NCBI GenBank assembly: GCA_964383495.1
Contig: CAYLHG010000006.1
Coordinates: 1-64,000 of the forward strand
Direction: 5' to 3'
DNA: 64,000 nucleotides
From: CAWKDC01 sp964383495
Lineage (GTDB): Bacteria; Pseudomonadota; Gammaproteobacteria; JABCZS01
Positions within the stretch are counted from its first letter, which is position 1, and every line of letters begins with the position of its first letter. The position numbers were made by a program, and so were the translations under genes. Below, piece by piece: positions 8,129 through 18,430 of this stretch. The notes beneath the pieces are model-generated. The model was not told the DNA's origin and did no database searches. It saw only the letters and a program-made list of their open reading frames with translations.

Positions 8129-10726
8129 TTACATTCGTTCTTTTACCCAATCTACCACCGTGCCTAGTACCACTGGTAAACGTGCGTCTGCCACACCGCC
8201 GCCTTGCGCTAAATCATTCCGGCCGCCGCCTTGGCCTCCCAACTGCTGTGCTAAAAATTTTACCAATGCCCCTGCAGGCCATTGTTCAGCACAATCGGGC
8301 GTTACTCCTACTACCAAGTTTACTTTATTTTCTTGAGTCTGTGCCAAAACTACTACCCCTTTTTTAATCTTTTGGCGCCAGACATCAATCGCTTCCCGTA
8401 GCCCCTTGGCATCACCGTCTGCTACTACCATTGTTAACACTTTGACATCACCCACTTCAATCGCTTGAGATAACGCATCGCTACCATGTGAAGTCATCAA
8501 TTTTTGTTTCAAAGAACGTGTTTCGCGCTCCAATTCTTTATTTTTCTCTAACAATTGCTGCACTTTTTCGCATACAGCTTCACGGGGGGCTTTTAATAAA
8601 GCGGATAAATGAAGTAAATCTGCTTCTTGAGCCGCTACAATATCTAATGCTGCTTGCCCAGTAACCGCTTCAATACGACGCACACCTGCTGCAATGCCTG
8701 CTTCATTCAACATTTTGAAAAACCCAATTTCACCCGCACGATCTACATGTGTTCCGCCGCATAATTCTTTAGAAAAGCCATTCGCCATTTCCAGCACACG
8801 TACTTTTTCATCGTATTTCTCGCCAAACAAAGCCATCGCGCCACTTTTCATGGCAGTTTCAATATCCATTTCCTCTAAATGTGATGGCGCATCTTCACGA
8901 ATTTTTGTATTGACTAACTGCTCAATTTCAACCCACTGCTCACGTGTTAATGGTTCACTGTGTGCGAAATCAAAACGCAATTTATCGGGCGCTACTAAAG
9001 AGCCTTTTTGAACCACATGAGGACCTAATACTTGCCGCAAAGCTGCATGCAATAAATGTGTAGCAGAATGGTTCAAAACTGTCGCTTCGCGTGTTTTTGG
9101 ATCAACATGTGTACCCACTTCATCACCCACACGCAGGCTGCCTTTTTCTAAAACACCCACATGCATGTGAATTTTTTGTTGCTTGACCGTATCTTTCACG
9201 CGAAACAAAGCGATTTTATTATCAATAATACCAATATCACCTACTTGCCCACCTGATGCTGCGTAAAAACTCGTTTTATCTAACACAAGCATGCCCGCTT
9301 CGCCTGCATTTAATGTTTTTACGGGTTGCCCATTGACAAAAATGTCTGTGATTTTTCCTTGATCATCTAAGCATTCATAACCTGTAAATTCATTATGTCC
9401 CTGTACTATTAAAGGTTGACGATTATCTGCTTCGAACTGGCTTGCCGCACTCGAACGCTCTTTTTGCTGCTGCATTTCTAATTCGAAAGCAGCCATATCA
9501 ATCGTTAAACCTTTTTCCCTCACAATATCTTGCGTTAAATCGACCGGGAAACCATAAGTATCATACAATTTAAATACAATTTCACCCGGCACTACGTTCG
9601 TTTTTAATGTTTGCAGCACTTCTTCTAACAATTTCATACCTTGCGTTAAAGTACGTGAGAATTGCTCTTCCTCTTGTTTCAATATTTTTGAAATAACCTT
9701 TTGTTCACGTGTTAATTCAGGGTAAGCTTCACCCATTGCTTTTACAAGACTTCCCACTAGTTGATACAAGAAAGGCTGTGTTGCACCCAAATGATGCCCA
9801 TGACGTACGGCACGGCGAATAATGCGACGAAGCACATACCCTCTTCCTTCATTAGAAGGACGAACACCATCCACAATTAAAAAGCTACATGAACGAATAT
9901 GATCAGCGATTACGCGCAATGATTTGTTGCTTAAATCATCAGCATTTAAAATTCGTGCAGCATCTTTAATCAAAATTTGGAATATATCGATATCATAATT
10001 ATTATGAACGCCTTGCATAACTGCTGCGATTCTTTCACAGCCCATGCCCGTATCAACAGAAGGTTTTGGAAGTGGGTGCAATTTACCATCGGCAGTGCGA
10101 TTATATTGCATGAAAACCAAATTCCAAATTTCAATATAGCGATCGCCATCTTCATCCGGCGTACCTGGAGGCCCGCCTGCAATGTGAGACCCATGATCAT
10201 AAAAAATTTCGGTGCAAGGTCCGCAAGGGCCTGTATCCCCCATAGCCCAAAAATTTGAAGATTCGCCACAACGTGAAAAACGTGTGGGATCAATTTTCAT
10301 GTCTTTCAGCCAAATATCTTCCGATTCTTTATCTTCTTTATAAACCGTTATCCACAATTTTTCAGGTGGCAAACGCAATTCTTTTGTTAAAAATTCCCAA
10401 GCATAAGCAATGGCTTCTTTTTTAAAATAATCGCCAAAACTAAAGTTACCTAACATTTCAAAGAAAGTATGATGACGTGCGGTATATCCTACGTTCTCGA
10501 GGTCATTATGTTTTCCTCCTGCGCGAACACAGCGTTGTGATGTAGTAGCACGAACGAAGGGACGGTGTTCCTTGCCTAAAAAAACGTCTTTAAATTGCAC
10601 CATGCCTGCGTTGGTAAAAAGCAAGGTAGGATCGTTTGCAGGGATCAAGGGGCTAGAAGGCTGGCGAGCATGGCCCTTCTTTTCAAAATAAGACAGAAAA
10701 AGTTCTCTTAAATCATTAACTTGCAT
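8129..10726 (-). CDS. alaS: Alanyl-tRNA synthetase
   Basis: An 865-residue class II synthetase charging tRNA-Ala. The catalytic core begins LRELFLSYFEKKGHARQPSSPLIP, followed by TSQRCVRAGGKHNDLENVG. The editing domain shows its zinc-binding HSATHLLHAALR and CGGTHVDRAGEIGFF motifs. The C-terminal C-Ala region ends with the glycine-rich GGQGGGRNDLAQGGG typical of the family. Full length. No recA/recX precedes it; the neighbour upstream is prfC on the same strand across a 169-bp gap that holds no gene. Confidence 0.97.
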   Translation of the reverse strand: MQVNDLRELFLSYFEKKGHARQPSSPLIPANDPTLLFTNAGMVQFKDVFLGKEHRPFVRATTSQRCVRAGGKHNDLENVGYTARHHTFFEMLGNFSFGDYFKKEAIAYAWEFLTKELRLPPEKLWITVYKEDKESEDIWLKDMKIDPTRFSRCGESSNFWAMGDTGPCGPCTEIFYDHGSHIAGGPPGTPDEDGDRYIEIWNLVFMQYNRTADGKLHPLPKPSVDTGMGCERIAAVMQGVHNNYDIDIFQILIKDAARILNADDLSNKSLRVIADHIRSCSFLIVDGVRPSNEGRGYVLRRIIRRAVRHGHHLGATQPFLYQLVGSLVKAMGEAYPELTREQKVISKILKQEEEQFSRTLTQGMKLLEEVLQTLKTNVVPGEIVFKLYDTYGFPVDLTQDIVREKGLTIDMAAFELEMQQQKERSSAASQFEADNRQPLIVQGHNEFTGYECLDDQGKITDIFVNGQPVKTLNAGEAGMLVLDKTSFYAASGGQVGDIGIIDNKIALFRVKDTVKQQKIHMHVGVLEKGSLRVGDEVGTHVDPKTREATVLNHSATHLLHAALRQVLGPHVVQKGSLVAPDKLRFDFAHSEPLTREQWVEIEQLVNTKIREDAPSHLEEMDIETAMKSGAMALFGEKYDEKVRVLEMANGFSKELCGGTHVDRAGEIGFFKMLNEAGIAAGVRRIEAVTGQAALDIVAAQEADLLHLSALLKAPREAVCEKVQQLLEKNKELERETRSLKQKLMTSHGSDALSQAIEVGDVKVLTMVVADGDAKGLREAIDVWRQKIKKGVVVLAQTQENKVNLVVGVTPDCAEQWPAGALVKFLAQQLGGQGGGRNDLAQGGGVADARLPVVLGTVVDWVKERM

Positions 10727-10895
10727 GATAATAGCCTCAGTTTAGACAAAATGGCGTTTGATATTGTACCATTCAATGAATTATCTGCGCTAATGCCACA
10801 TTTGTTTTTCAAGAAATTGCCTAAGCGAATGCTAAGAATAGCAGCCCGTAGTCATTGCGAAGCAAAAAATGGTTATTTAATGCGATACATCCACT

Positions 10896-12476
10896 CTACT
10901 TCTCGCACGTTGCTGCAAATACAACATCAGACCACTTTTCTACCGCAATCTGCAAGTTTACTCGCGTCGGTGCTAAATAAGTTACTTGATCAGCGCCATC
11001 CACTGCTAAATATTCATATGCTTTCTCTTGAAATAAAACCCATTGCTTTTCATCTACACAGGATACCCACCGTGCAGCATGTACATTGACTTGTTCATAA
11101 GCACATGTCACATTGTATTCGCTTTTTAACCGCTCCTCGACCACATCAAACTGCAAAGCGCCTACCGCACCTAAAATTAAATCGTTGTTCCGTAAAGGGC
11201 GAAATAATTGTACGGCACCTTCTTCTGATAATTGTACTAACCCTTTCTGCAATGCCTTGCGCTTCATCGGATCTTTTAATACCACACGCTTGAATAATTC
11301 TGGCGCAAAATGAGGAATACCGGTGAATTTTAAATTTTCACCTTCTGTAAAAGTATCGCCAATTTGGATAGTACCGTGATTATGTAATCCGATAATATCA
11401 CCAGGATAAGCTTCTTCAATGTGAGATCGATCTTTTGCCATAAACGTTAAGGCCTGGCTGATCAACACTTCTCTTCCTAATCTCACCTGATGCATCTTCA
11501 TACCTTTACGATAGCGACCAGAACATACTCGCATGAATGCAATACGATCACGATGCTGAGGATCCATATTCGCCTGAATTTTAAAAATAAAACCACTAAA
11601 AGGCTCTTCGCTTGGAGAAATTAATCTGGTTTTTGTTTCACGCGGCAACGGTGTAGGAGAATACTCGACAAATGCATCTAACAGCGACTCTACACCAAAA
11701 TTATTGAGCGCTGATCCAAAAAACACTGGCGTCATTTTCCCTTCTTTGAATAAAGCTTCATCAAACGTATGTGAAGCACCTTTCACTAATTCAATTTCTT
11801 CTCTAAATGCTTTCGCATCTTGTTCCCCTATAACATCCTCTAATTCAGTACTCTCTAATCCCTTCACTGTTTTTGATTTTTTAATTTCAGTGTTCTTTCC
11901 TGCTTCGTATAAATAAATTTCATCATGCGTAATGTGATATATTCCTTTCAAACGAGAACCCATGCCAATCGGCCAAGTAATTGGTGCACATTTGATATTT
12001 AAAACAGATTCCACTTCATCCAATAATTCAATCGGATCTTTTCCTTCGCGATCTAATTTATTAATAAAAGTAATAATAGGAGTGGTGCGCAAACGGCACA
12101 CTTCCATTAATTTCACAGTACGCTCTTCAACACCTTTTGCAACGTCAATCACCATTAACGCCGCGTCCACTGCTGTTAATGTACGATAAGTATCTTCTGA
12201 GAAATCTTCATGCCCAGGCGTATCTAACAAATTAAACAAACAAGGACCGTAAGGAAATTGCATCACAGACGTTGCCACAGAAATACCGCGCTTCTGCTCC
12301 ATTTCCAACCAATCAGAGGTAGCCATACGAGAAGCTTTACGTCCCTTCACTGTACCGGCCATCATGATCGCACCACCGTATAGCAATAATTTTTCCGTGA
12401 TGGTTGTTTTCCCCGCATCAGGGTGCGAAATAATAGCAAACGTACGACGTTTTTCTAATTCATTCAATATAGTCAT
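10896..12476 (-). CDS. prfC: Peptide chain release factor 3
   Basis: A 526-residue translational GTPase that recycles RF1/RF2 after peptide release. G-domain motifs in order are SHPDAGKTTITE (G1), DTPGHEDF (G3) and TFINKLDREGKDP (G4, with NKLD). The QKRGISVATSVMQF switch region and C-terminal RF3 domains follow. Its ATG lies 3 bp after the tdh stop, so kbl-tdh-prfC read as one transcription unit, an unusual pairing of catabolic and translation genes. Confidence 0.96.
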   Translation of the reverse strand: MTILNELEKRRTFAIISHPDAGKTTITEKLLLYGGAIMMAGTVKGRKASRMATSDWLEMEQKRGISVATSVMQFPYGPCLFNLLDTPGHEDFSEDTYRTLTAVDAALMVIDVAKGVEERTVKLMEVCRLRTTPIITFINKLDREGKDPIELLDEVESVLNIKCAPITWPIGMGSRLKGIYHITHDEIYLYEAGKNTEIKKSKTVKGLESTELEDVIGEQDAKAFREEIELVKGASHTFDEALFKEGKMTPVFFGSALNNFGVESLLDAFVEYSPTPLPRETKTRLISPSEEPFSGFIFKIQANMDPQHRDRIAFMRVCSGRYRKGMKMHQVRLGREVLISQALTFMAKDRSHIEEAYPGDIIGLHNHGTIQIGDTFTEGENLKFTGIPHFAPELFKRVVLKDPMKRKALQKGLVQLSEEGAVQLFRPLRNNDLILGAVGALQFDVVEERLKSEYNVTCAYEQVNVHAARWVSCVDEKQWVLFQEKAYEYLAVDGADQVTYLAPTRVNLQIAVEKWSDVVFAATCEK

Positions 12477-12479
12477 TGC

Positions 12480-13502
12480 TTACCACTCTAATACTACTTT
12501 GCCTGTACGGCCTGCTTTCATTTCATCAAATCCTTTTTGAAATTCATGATAAGGGTATTCATGCGTGATCACAGCATCTACATTCATCCCAGAGGTTAAT
12601 AGACTCACCATTTTGTACCATGTTTCAAACATTTCTCTGCCATAAATACCTTTTACAACTAACCCTTTAAAAATAATTTGATTAAAATCAACAGACACAG
12701 TAGAAGGCGGAATGCCTAACAACGCCACCTTGCCACCATGATTCATATGCTCAAATAACATCGTGATCGCTTGTGCATTTCCTGCCATTTCCAAGCCCAC
12801 ATCAAAACCTTCTTGCATGTTTAATTCATTCATCACATCGCGTAAATTTTCTTTTTGAACATTCACCGTGCGCGTTGCGCCCATTTTTTTCGCAATCGCT
12901 AAACGCCCCTCGTTAATATCTGTGATCACCACATGACGCGCACCCACATGTTTTGCAATAGTACATGCCATCATGCCGATAGGGCCAGCACCTGTGATCA
13001 ATACATCTTCACCAACCAAATCAAATGATAATGCTGTGTGAACTGCGTTTCCTAATGGATCTAGCATCGATGCTACACGCTCAGAAATACCTGTTGGGAT
13101 GGGATAAACATTCACCGCAGGAATAGCAACATATTCTGCAAAACACCCTGGACGATTTACGCCTAACCCGATGGTGTGTCGACACAAATGGCGGCGCCCT
13201 GCACGGCAATTGCGGCAAGCACCACAGGTCAAATGCCCTTCACCTGAAACCAATTCCCCTACTTTTAACCCCGCCACATCTGAACCCAATGCTGCAATTT
13301 CACCTACAAATTCGTGCCCAATCACCATGGGAACGGGAATAGTTTTTTGAGCCCATTCATCCCAATTGTAAATGTGTAAATCTGTACCACACACAGAAGT
13401 GCGTTTCACTTTAATTAATACATCATTGTGCCCAACTTCTGGCATAGGCACTTCTTCTAGCCACAGACCTTCTTTTGGATATTTTTTAACTAATGCTTTC
13501 AT
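12480..13502 (-). CDS. tdh: L-threonine 3-dehydrogenase
   Basis: A 340-residue zinc-dependent medium-chain dehydrogenase oxidising L-threonine to 2-amino-3-ketobutyrate with NAD+. Visible are the catalytic-zinc elements CGTDLHIYNWDEW and GHEFVGEIAALG, the structural-zinc cluster CGACRNCRAGRRHLC, and the Rossmann motif VLITGAGPIGMMA. Its start overlaps the kbl stop by 4 bp (ATGA-type coupling). With Kbl it degrades threonine to glycine and acetyl-CoA. Confidence 0.97.
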   Translation of the reverse strand: MKALVKKYPKEGLWLEEVPMPEVGHNDVLIKVKRTSVCGTDLHIYNWDEWAQKTIPVPMVIGHEFVGEIAALGSDVAGLKVGELVSGEGHLTCGACRNCRAGRRHLCRHTIGLGVNRPGCFAEYVAIPAVNVYPIPTGISERVASMLDPLGNAVHTALSFDLVGEDVLITGAGPIGMMACTIAKHVGARHVVITDINEGRLAIAKKMGATRTVNVQKENLRDVMNELNMQEGFDVGLEMAGNAQAITMLFEHMNHGGKVALLGIPPSTVSVDFNQIIFKGLVVKGIYGREMFETWYKMVSLLTSGMNVDAVITHEYPYHEFQKGFDEMKAGRTGKVVLEW

Positions 13503-14692
13503 GCAATGACTCCCAATGTTTTCCCTACGGTTGCAAACGCTGCAATCGCTTCATCTAATTCCTTTTTGGTATGGGCTGCAGACACTTGTGTTCGAATACG
13601 CGCCTGCCCATGAGGCACAACAGGAAAGAAAAATCCTATTACATACACACCGTGCGCTAATAAAGCTTGAGACATCGCCTGCGCTATCTGAGCTTCACCT
13701 AACATCACTGGAATAATCGGATGTTCTCCTGGAATTAATGTAAACCCAGCTGCTTCCAAGCCTGCACGAAAATAACGTGCATTCTCGTGCAGTTGTTTCC
13801 GTAAATGCGCATCTTTTTCTAACAAATCTAACGCCGCCATGGCTGTTGCAACCACTAAAGGCGGCAAACTGTTTGAAAATAAATAAGGACGAGAACGTTG
13901 GCGCAACCATCCTACAATTTCTTTACTGGCGGCTGTGTACCCACCCAACCCGCCACCTAGTGCTTTTCCAAATGTACCTGTTAAAATATCAACTTCTTTG
14001 ATCACATCTGCATATTCATGCGTGCCGCGACCATGTTCACCCATAAATCCTACGGCGTGAGAATCATCAACACATACTAATGCATCATATTTTTTTGCTA
14101 AATCGCAAATCTTTTTCAGAGGTGCGATTGTTCCATCCATTGAAAACACACCATCTGTTACAACCAAACGAAACCGCGCGCCTGCTGCTTCTTTTAATTT
14201 TTCCTCTAGCATCTCCATATTATTATTTGAATAAACATAACGTTTGGCCTTGCACAAACGAATGCCATCAATAATACTGGCATGGTTTAAAGCATCACTA
14301 ATAATCGCATCTTGCTCGCCCAGCAACGCCTCGAATAAACCGCCATTTGCGTCGAAGCATGATCCATATAAAATCACATCTTCTTTGCCCAGAAATGCTG
14401 CCATACGTTGTTCTAAGGCTCTATGCAAGTCAGTTGTACCGCAGATAAAGCGGACGGAAGACATGCCGTATCCATATTGGTCCAATGCGCGGTGCGCGGC
14501 AGCCACTAAGTTGGGATGATTGGCCAATCCCAAATAATTATTAGCGCACAAATTAATAACTTTTGCTCCATCTGCTACTTGAATGCGAGCACCTTGAGGA
14601 GAGGTTAACAAGCGTTCTGTTTTGAATACGCCCGCTTCTTTGAGCGTTTCAGTTTCTTTACTAAGGTGTGATGTAAATACGGAAGATAACAT
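13499..14692 (-). CDS. kbl: 2-amino-3-ketobutyrate CoA ligase (glycine C-acetyltransferase)
   Basis: A 397-residue PLP-dependent alpha-oxoamine synthase that splits 2-amino-3-ketobutyrate with CoA to glycine and acetyl-CoA. The start at 14692 (MLSSVFTSHL) is preferred over an ATG 16 codons earlier, because AAAGGAGA lies 8 bp before it and homologs are about 398 residues. Signatures are CANNYLGLANHP, DDSHAVGFMGEHGRG, and TGTFGKALGGGLGGY with the PLP-lysine. Note that GGAG of the ribosome-binding site can pair with CTCC just before the ATG or with an upstream CCTTT, a possible weak regulatory hairpin. First gene of kbl-tdh-prfC. Confidence 0.96.
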   Translation of the reverse strand: MLSSVFTSHLSKETETLKEAGVFKTERLLTSPQGARIQVADGAKVINLCANNYLGLANHPNLVAAAHRALDQYGYGMSSVRFICGTTDLHRALEQRMAAFLGKEDVILYGSCFDANGGLFEALLGEQDAIISDALNHASIIDGIRLCKAKRYVYSNNNMEMLEEKLKEAAGARFRLVVTDGVFSMDGTIAPLKKICDLAKKYDALVCVDDSHAVGFMGEHGRGTHEYADVIKEVDILTGTFGKALGGGLGGYTAASKEIVGWLRQRSRPYLFSNSLPPLVVATAMAALDLLEKDAHLRKQLHENARYFRAGLEAAGFTLIPGEHPIIPVMLGEAQIAQAMSQALLAHGVYVIGFFFPVVPHGQARIRTQVSAAHTKKELDEAIAAFATVGKTLGVIA

Positions 14693-14811
14693 GGAGTAAT
14701 CTCCTTTCAAAGGGAAGCAAAATTGATGGGATTCTATCATTAATGAGGTGAAAACGTAAGTAAATTTCAGCCGAGAAATTGCCTGCGCGGAAACTTATTC
14801 AGTACTGCCCC

Positions 14812-16059
14812 TTACACCACTTCACTCTCTTCCTGCCGTACTTTTTGCACACTCTTTTTCATCGCAATACCATGCAACGGGGTACCCGAAGGTTGTTGCA
14901 CGGAGACCGACTGTTTCCTTAAGCCACCGCCCCACTTATTCATCATCATCGCAATCGCGCCATCTCCGGTCACATTGCAGGCAGTGCCAAAACTATCTTG
15001 CGCCACATATACCGTGATCATCAAACCAATCGCGGCTTCACTAAAACCTAACATAGATGCAAATAACCCCAGCGCAGCCATCACCGCGCCCCCAGGCACA
15101 CCCGGCGCCGCCACCATGGTAACGCCCAGTGTAATAATGTAAGGAATTAATACATCCCACGTGGGCAAAGTACCCTGCGTCAATAGCATCACTGCAATAG
15201 ATGCAATAGTAATAGTGATAGTGCTACCACATAAATGAATTGTCGCGCATAAAGGCACTACAAAATTGGCAATATTTTCATCCACACCATTTTTTAACGT
15301 TTGACGCAATGTCACAGGGATGGTTGCCACACTTGACATGGTTCCAATCGCAGTTAAATAAGCAGGGAACATATTTTTAAGAGACTGAATGAGGCTAGTA
15401 CCATTCAGTACGGAAGCGATCGCATACAATATGACTAACCACATAACATGGACGCCTACGGCTAATAACAGCACTAATCCAAACACACCGAGGGTTGAAA
15501 CCACTTCACCTGCGACAGTCATTTCCACAAATAGAGAAGCAATATACAAAGGTAACAAGGGAAGCAGCACATGCGCAATCGTTCCATCAATAATCTGTTT
15601 ACCTTCTGAAAGTGCCTGGCATAGAAGAGTAGCGCGCAATTTGCCTGCGCCAATACCCCATAAAAAAGCCATCACTAAAGCGGTTGTAATGCCCATCACA
15701 GGCGTAAGCGTAAATTGAAAATAAGGAGCGATTTTAATAGCGTCTGCAGGCGCAAAAAAACTGCCCAAAGACATTTCAGGAATTACCGCCAGCCCTACCA
15801 CCGCAGCCAACGCTCCAGCAGCCAATGTGGACAAATACGCCAGGCTGGTGGTCCATCCTAATATTTTCCCTGCTCTGTAATCGAGGCTTGCAATGCCTTC
15901 CGCAATGAAAAAGAAAATCAGTAACGGCATGATAAATGAGATAAATTGCCCAAATGCGTGTTGGAAAGTGGCTACCGCACGAACCAATTCCATCGGCGCC
16001 CATAGGCCTACTAAAACGCCGGCTGCAATGCCTGCTACCAGTTGAAGAATAAGTCGCAT
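14812..16059 (-). CDS. Dicarboxylate/amino acid:cation symporter (DAACS family)
   Basis: A 415-residue multispanning inner-membrane carrier of the DctA/GltP/SstT family, importing C4-dicarboxylates, glutamate/aspartate or serine/threonine with Na+ or H+. The sequence is hydrophobic over most of its length. It carries the substrate-site pattern TACNVTGDGAIAMMMNKW (NVTGD near residue 355), the family MGTMSSVATIPVT-like serine-rich loop (IGTMSSVATIPV) and MVAAPGVPGG. Substrate is not decided by sequence reading. The adjacent threonine-catabolism genes hint at an amino acid, but that is inference. An AAGGGGG site precedes the ATG. Confidence 0.85.
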   Translation of the reverse strand: MRLILQLVAGIAAGVLVGLWAPMELVRAVATFQHAFGQFISFIMPLLIFFFIAEGIASLDYRAGKILGWTTSLAYLSTLAAGALAAVVGLAVIPEMSLGSFFAPADAIKIAPYFQFTLTPVMGITTALVMAFLWGIGAGKLRATLLCQALSEGKQIIDGTIAHVLLPLLPLYIASLFVEMTVAGEVVSTLGVFGLVLLLAVGVHVMWLVILYAIASVLNGTSLIQSLKNMFPAYLTAIGTMSSVATIPVTLRQTLKNGVDENIANFVVPLCATIHLCGSTITITIASIAVMLLTQGTLPTWDVLIPYIITLGVTMVAAPGVPGGAVMAALGLFASMLGFSEAAIGLMITVYVAQDSFGTACNVTGDGAIAMMMNKWGGGLRKQSVSVQQPSGTPLHGIAMKKSVQKVRQEESEVV

Positions 16060-16201
16060 GGGAAAGCCCCCTTAATCAGGTGAGCTCCCAGCTTATCCCA
16101 TCTTCCCGTTGCTTGTAAAGGCAAACCTTCCCATAGCTGGAGTTCCTGACGATTGGTAAGCACGTGATACCCTCCCAATAACTCTAAAGTTGCCTTTTAA
16201 A

Positions 16202-18430
16202 TCATCTCTTGAAGGGGTTTGAGGGGCTTGCAAAACCCTCTACTGCCTGGCTCCTATCACTGTTAGGGCCAGCGGTAGCGGCTGAAGGAGTGGCTGCTAT
16301 GTAAGGCGCCGTTGCTAAAACAGGATATTGCACAGCAGAACCCATAGTATTTCCATAACTTATTTCAGAGGCAGCATGATCTTTCAGCGCCTGTTTGGCC
16401 ATTTCTAATGGCTTATATTCCTCAAGCTGCCTCCACAGAATTTCTAAATTCTTCCGGCAAAGGTACACTATTTCGCGGAGCACCTCATCCATGGCGGTAT
16501 AATTTGCTTTTGCATGATTCAAACGGTAGCTATCCGATGGCACTTCAGGTTTTTGCTCAACACGACTTATCTTGCTCTGGAGGTCAGAGATACGGTACTC
16601 TAATGCTGTTACTTTACTGGGGAATATAGCGCTTTTTTCTCTTGCTTGAGGGAGCCTTAACTCAGCTTCTGCTACTCCTTCATACGCTAAGGTCCATTCA
16701 TTTCCTTGAGCATGTGTACCGGCGCGCATAGCTGCATGATGGTACTCTGCCACCTCATGAAAAATCTCAACAATTTCTTGAGCAGTTCTACAAACAAAAT
16801 AATAATCGCCATCTGATTGCCCTGCTACGCCTTCTAAAGCTTCTATTTCTTCTGAAATCCAATAATTATTCGAGTTTTTATATTTTCTATGCAACTCAGC
16901 TCTAACAGCACGCCAATCATCTGCGTCTTCTTCATCTGGTGATATATTATTTTCTGCGATGCTTAATTGGCTCAATTTTTTCCAACTTAATCCTTTATCA
17001 ATAGCGTTAAGCAATACTTCATATGCAGCTCGCATTTCTTTAAATTGAGCTTCTCCCGTATTTTTATCAGGGTGCAATAATAATGCCTGAATTTTCATCG
17101 CCTGCCGCAATTGGGATTTTGCGCTCTCAGCTGTAATAGGCAATCCTTTTAACGCATTTTTAGCCCCCATTAAAACACGCTCTTTTTCTTTTATAACCAA
17201 TTCAGCATCACCTGCTGTTTTCCCTTTTTTCATTTCTTGTTGACGTATTAATGCCTTGGTCGTTTCGTGCAAAGTCAGTAATACAAAGACAGCATTCGAC
17301 GCCTGAATTGTGTCATTACTGCCTCTATCATTTGAGCTATCACTATCATTTCCCCATAAATAATAGAGCAACCTAGAAGCTGAGGAGTTAAAAACACTAA
17401 ATCCCTCTCTGCTCTGCTGCCAACTTACAATAGGAGATATCTCCAATGCCTCGTGCTGAGGGTTCACAGATGTTTTGATAAAACGATAATGCACCCCTGT
17501 TCCTTGCGCTTTGTAGCCTTGCCGCTCTAAATATTCACAAATATTCGCACATTCTTTTAATAGGGCTTTGGATGAATACTGATCAGGGAGGGTCACATCC
17601 ACCACAGAAATATAGCGCAGCAAGTCATTATCATGCAATAAATAATTTAAATGCTTGAAGCGAATATCATTTATTTGATTTTCCTCGGTCGCCGCATCCA
17701 ACAAATAATACTGTCGTCCACCAGATTGTACGTCTTTTTGAAATTTAATATCACCTACTTGGGAAGAAGGGCAGTAAATTAAGGTGGATATTTCGGATTT
17801 TTCTAACATATGCCCAATAAGCGATCGAATTCGCTTCACGGGTTTATTTACCCCTTCTGGCTGTTGGACGGTCACTGTTAACTGTTCAGGTCTGCGCTCT
17901 AAAATTTCCTGATAAGACGTCGTTAAATCTCGCCAGTCAATTTCGGGCTCCTCTAATAACCCTGTTTTGGCTGCATTGATAACTAATGAGGGTCCTTGTA
18001 TTCCTTCTTGTGCTTCAGCTTTTTGAATCTCTAAGACATTTCTACTTTCATGCCATTTTAATCCTGCCAATATTAAAAACCCTAAGCAACCTATGGCCGA
18101 TAAGGTCAGCCCAATTGGCCAGAAAAATGCTGCTGAAAAATCTAGCGCATGAAGCATCAAACACTCTGACCCTACAAATAATAGACTGGATGAAGCCCAA
18201 GAAAGTAACCACGACCCATTAAGCCATCGATGACCAATATAATCTGTTTGTTTTTTGCATTGCAAATAGCCTAATATACCTAGCGTGATAACTCCTAATC
18301 CTCCTGCAAGCACGTATAATCCCGCTCCACCCATGATATCTAAAAGGTAAAAAAATACTTCAGCGCCCGCTACTACCGATAATCCAATCGCAAAAGTAGT
18401 CATTGAAGCGATATCATATGTTTTAATCAT
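16202..18430 (-). CDS. Membrane protein with internal J domain (DnaJ-like), effector-like
   Basis: A 742-residue protein without a recognised full-length family. The first about 120 residues contain four hydrophobic segments. A polar region follows, then a J domain at about residues 415-480: QALLLHPDKNTGEAQFKEMR with the Hsp70-stimulating HPD at 453-455 and the helix-III-like MRAAYEVLL. The C-terminal third is charged and probably coiled-coil, ending in a Ser/Ala/Pro-rich tail. The J domain is internal and membrane-tethered, not the DnaJ/CbpA layout, and no zinc fingers are present. Its ATG overlaps the upstream ankyrin gene by 8 bp with AGGGG before it, so the two are translationally coupled. 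A role in recruiting a bacterial or host Hsp70 is inference. Confidence 0.75.
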   Translation of the reverse strand: MIKTYDIASMTTFAIGLSVVAGAEVFFYLLDIMGGAGLYVLAGGLGVITLGILGYLQCKKQTDYIGHRWLNGSWLLSWASSSLLFVGSECLMLHALDFSAAFFWPIGLTLSAIGCLGFLILAGLKWHESRNVLEIQKAEAQEGIQGPSLVINAAKTGLLEEPEIDWRDLTTSYQEILERRPEQLTVTVQQPEGVNKPVKRIRSLIGHMLEKSEISTLIYCPSSQVGDIKFQKDVQSGGRQYYLLDAATEENQINDIRFKHLNYLLHDNDLLRYISVVDVTLPDQYSSKALLKECANICEYLERQGYKAQGTGVHYRFIKTSVNPQHEALEISPIVSWQQSREGFSVFNSSASRLLYYLWGNDSDSSNDRGSNDTIQASNAVFVLLTLHETTKALIRQQEMKKGKTAGDAELVIKEKERVLMGAKNALKGLPITAESAKSQLRQAMKIQALLLHPDKNTGEAQFKEMRAAYEVLLNAIDKGLSWKKLSQLSIAENNISPDEEDADDWRAVRAELHRKYKNSNNYWISEEIEALEGVAGQSDGDYYFVCRTAQEIVEIFHEVAEYHHAAMRAGTHAQGNEWTLAYEGVAEAELRLPQAREKSAIFPSKVTALEYRISDLQSKISRVEQKPEVPSDSYRLNHAKANYTAMDEVLREIVYLCRKNLEILWRQLEEYKPLEMAKQALKDHAASEISYGNTMGSAVQYPVLATAPYIAATPSAATAGPNSDRSQAVEGFASPSNPFKR

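Noticed and set aside
10848..10870. GTCATTGCGAAGC as a second palindromic repeat between alaS and prfC
   Set aside because: Only one arm-like segment is present; too short to list as a repeat on its own.
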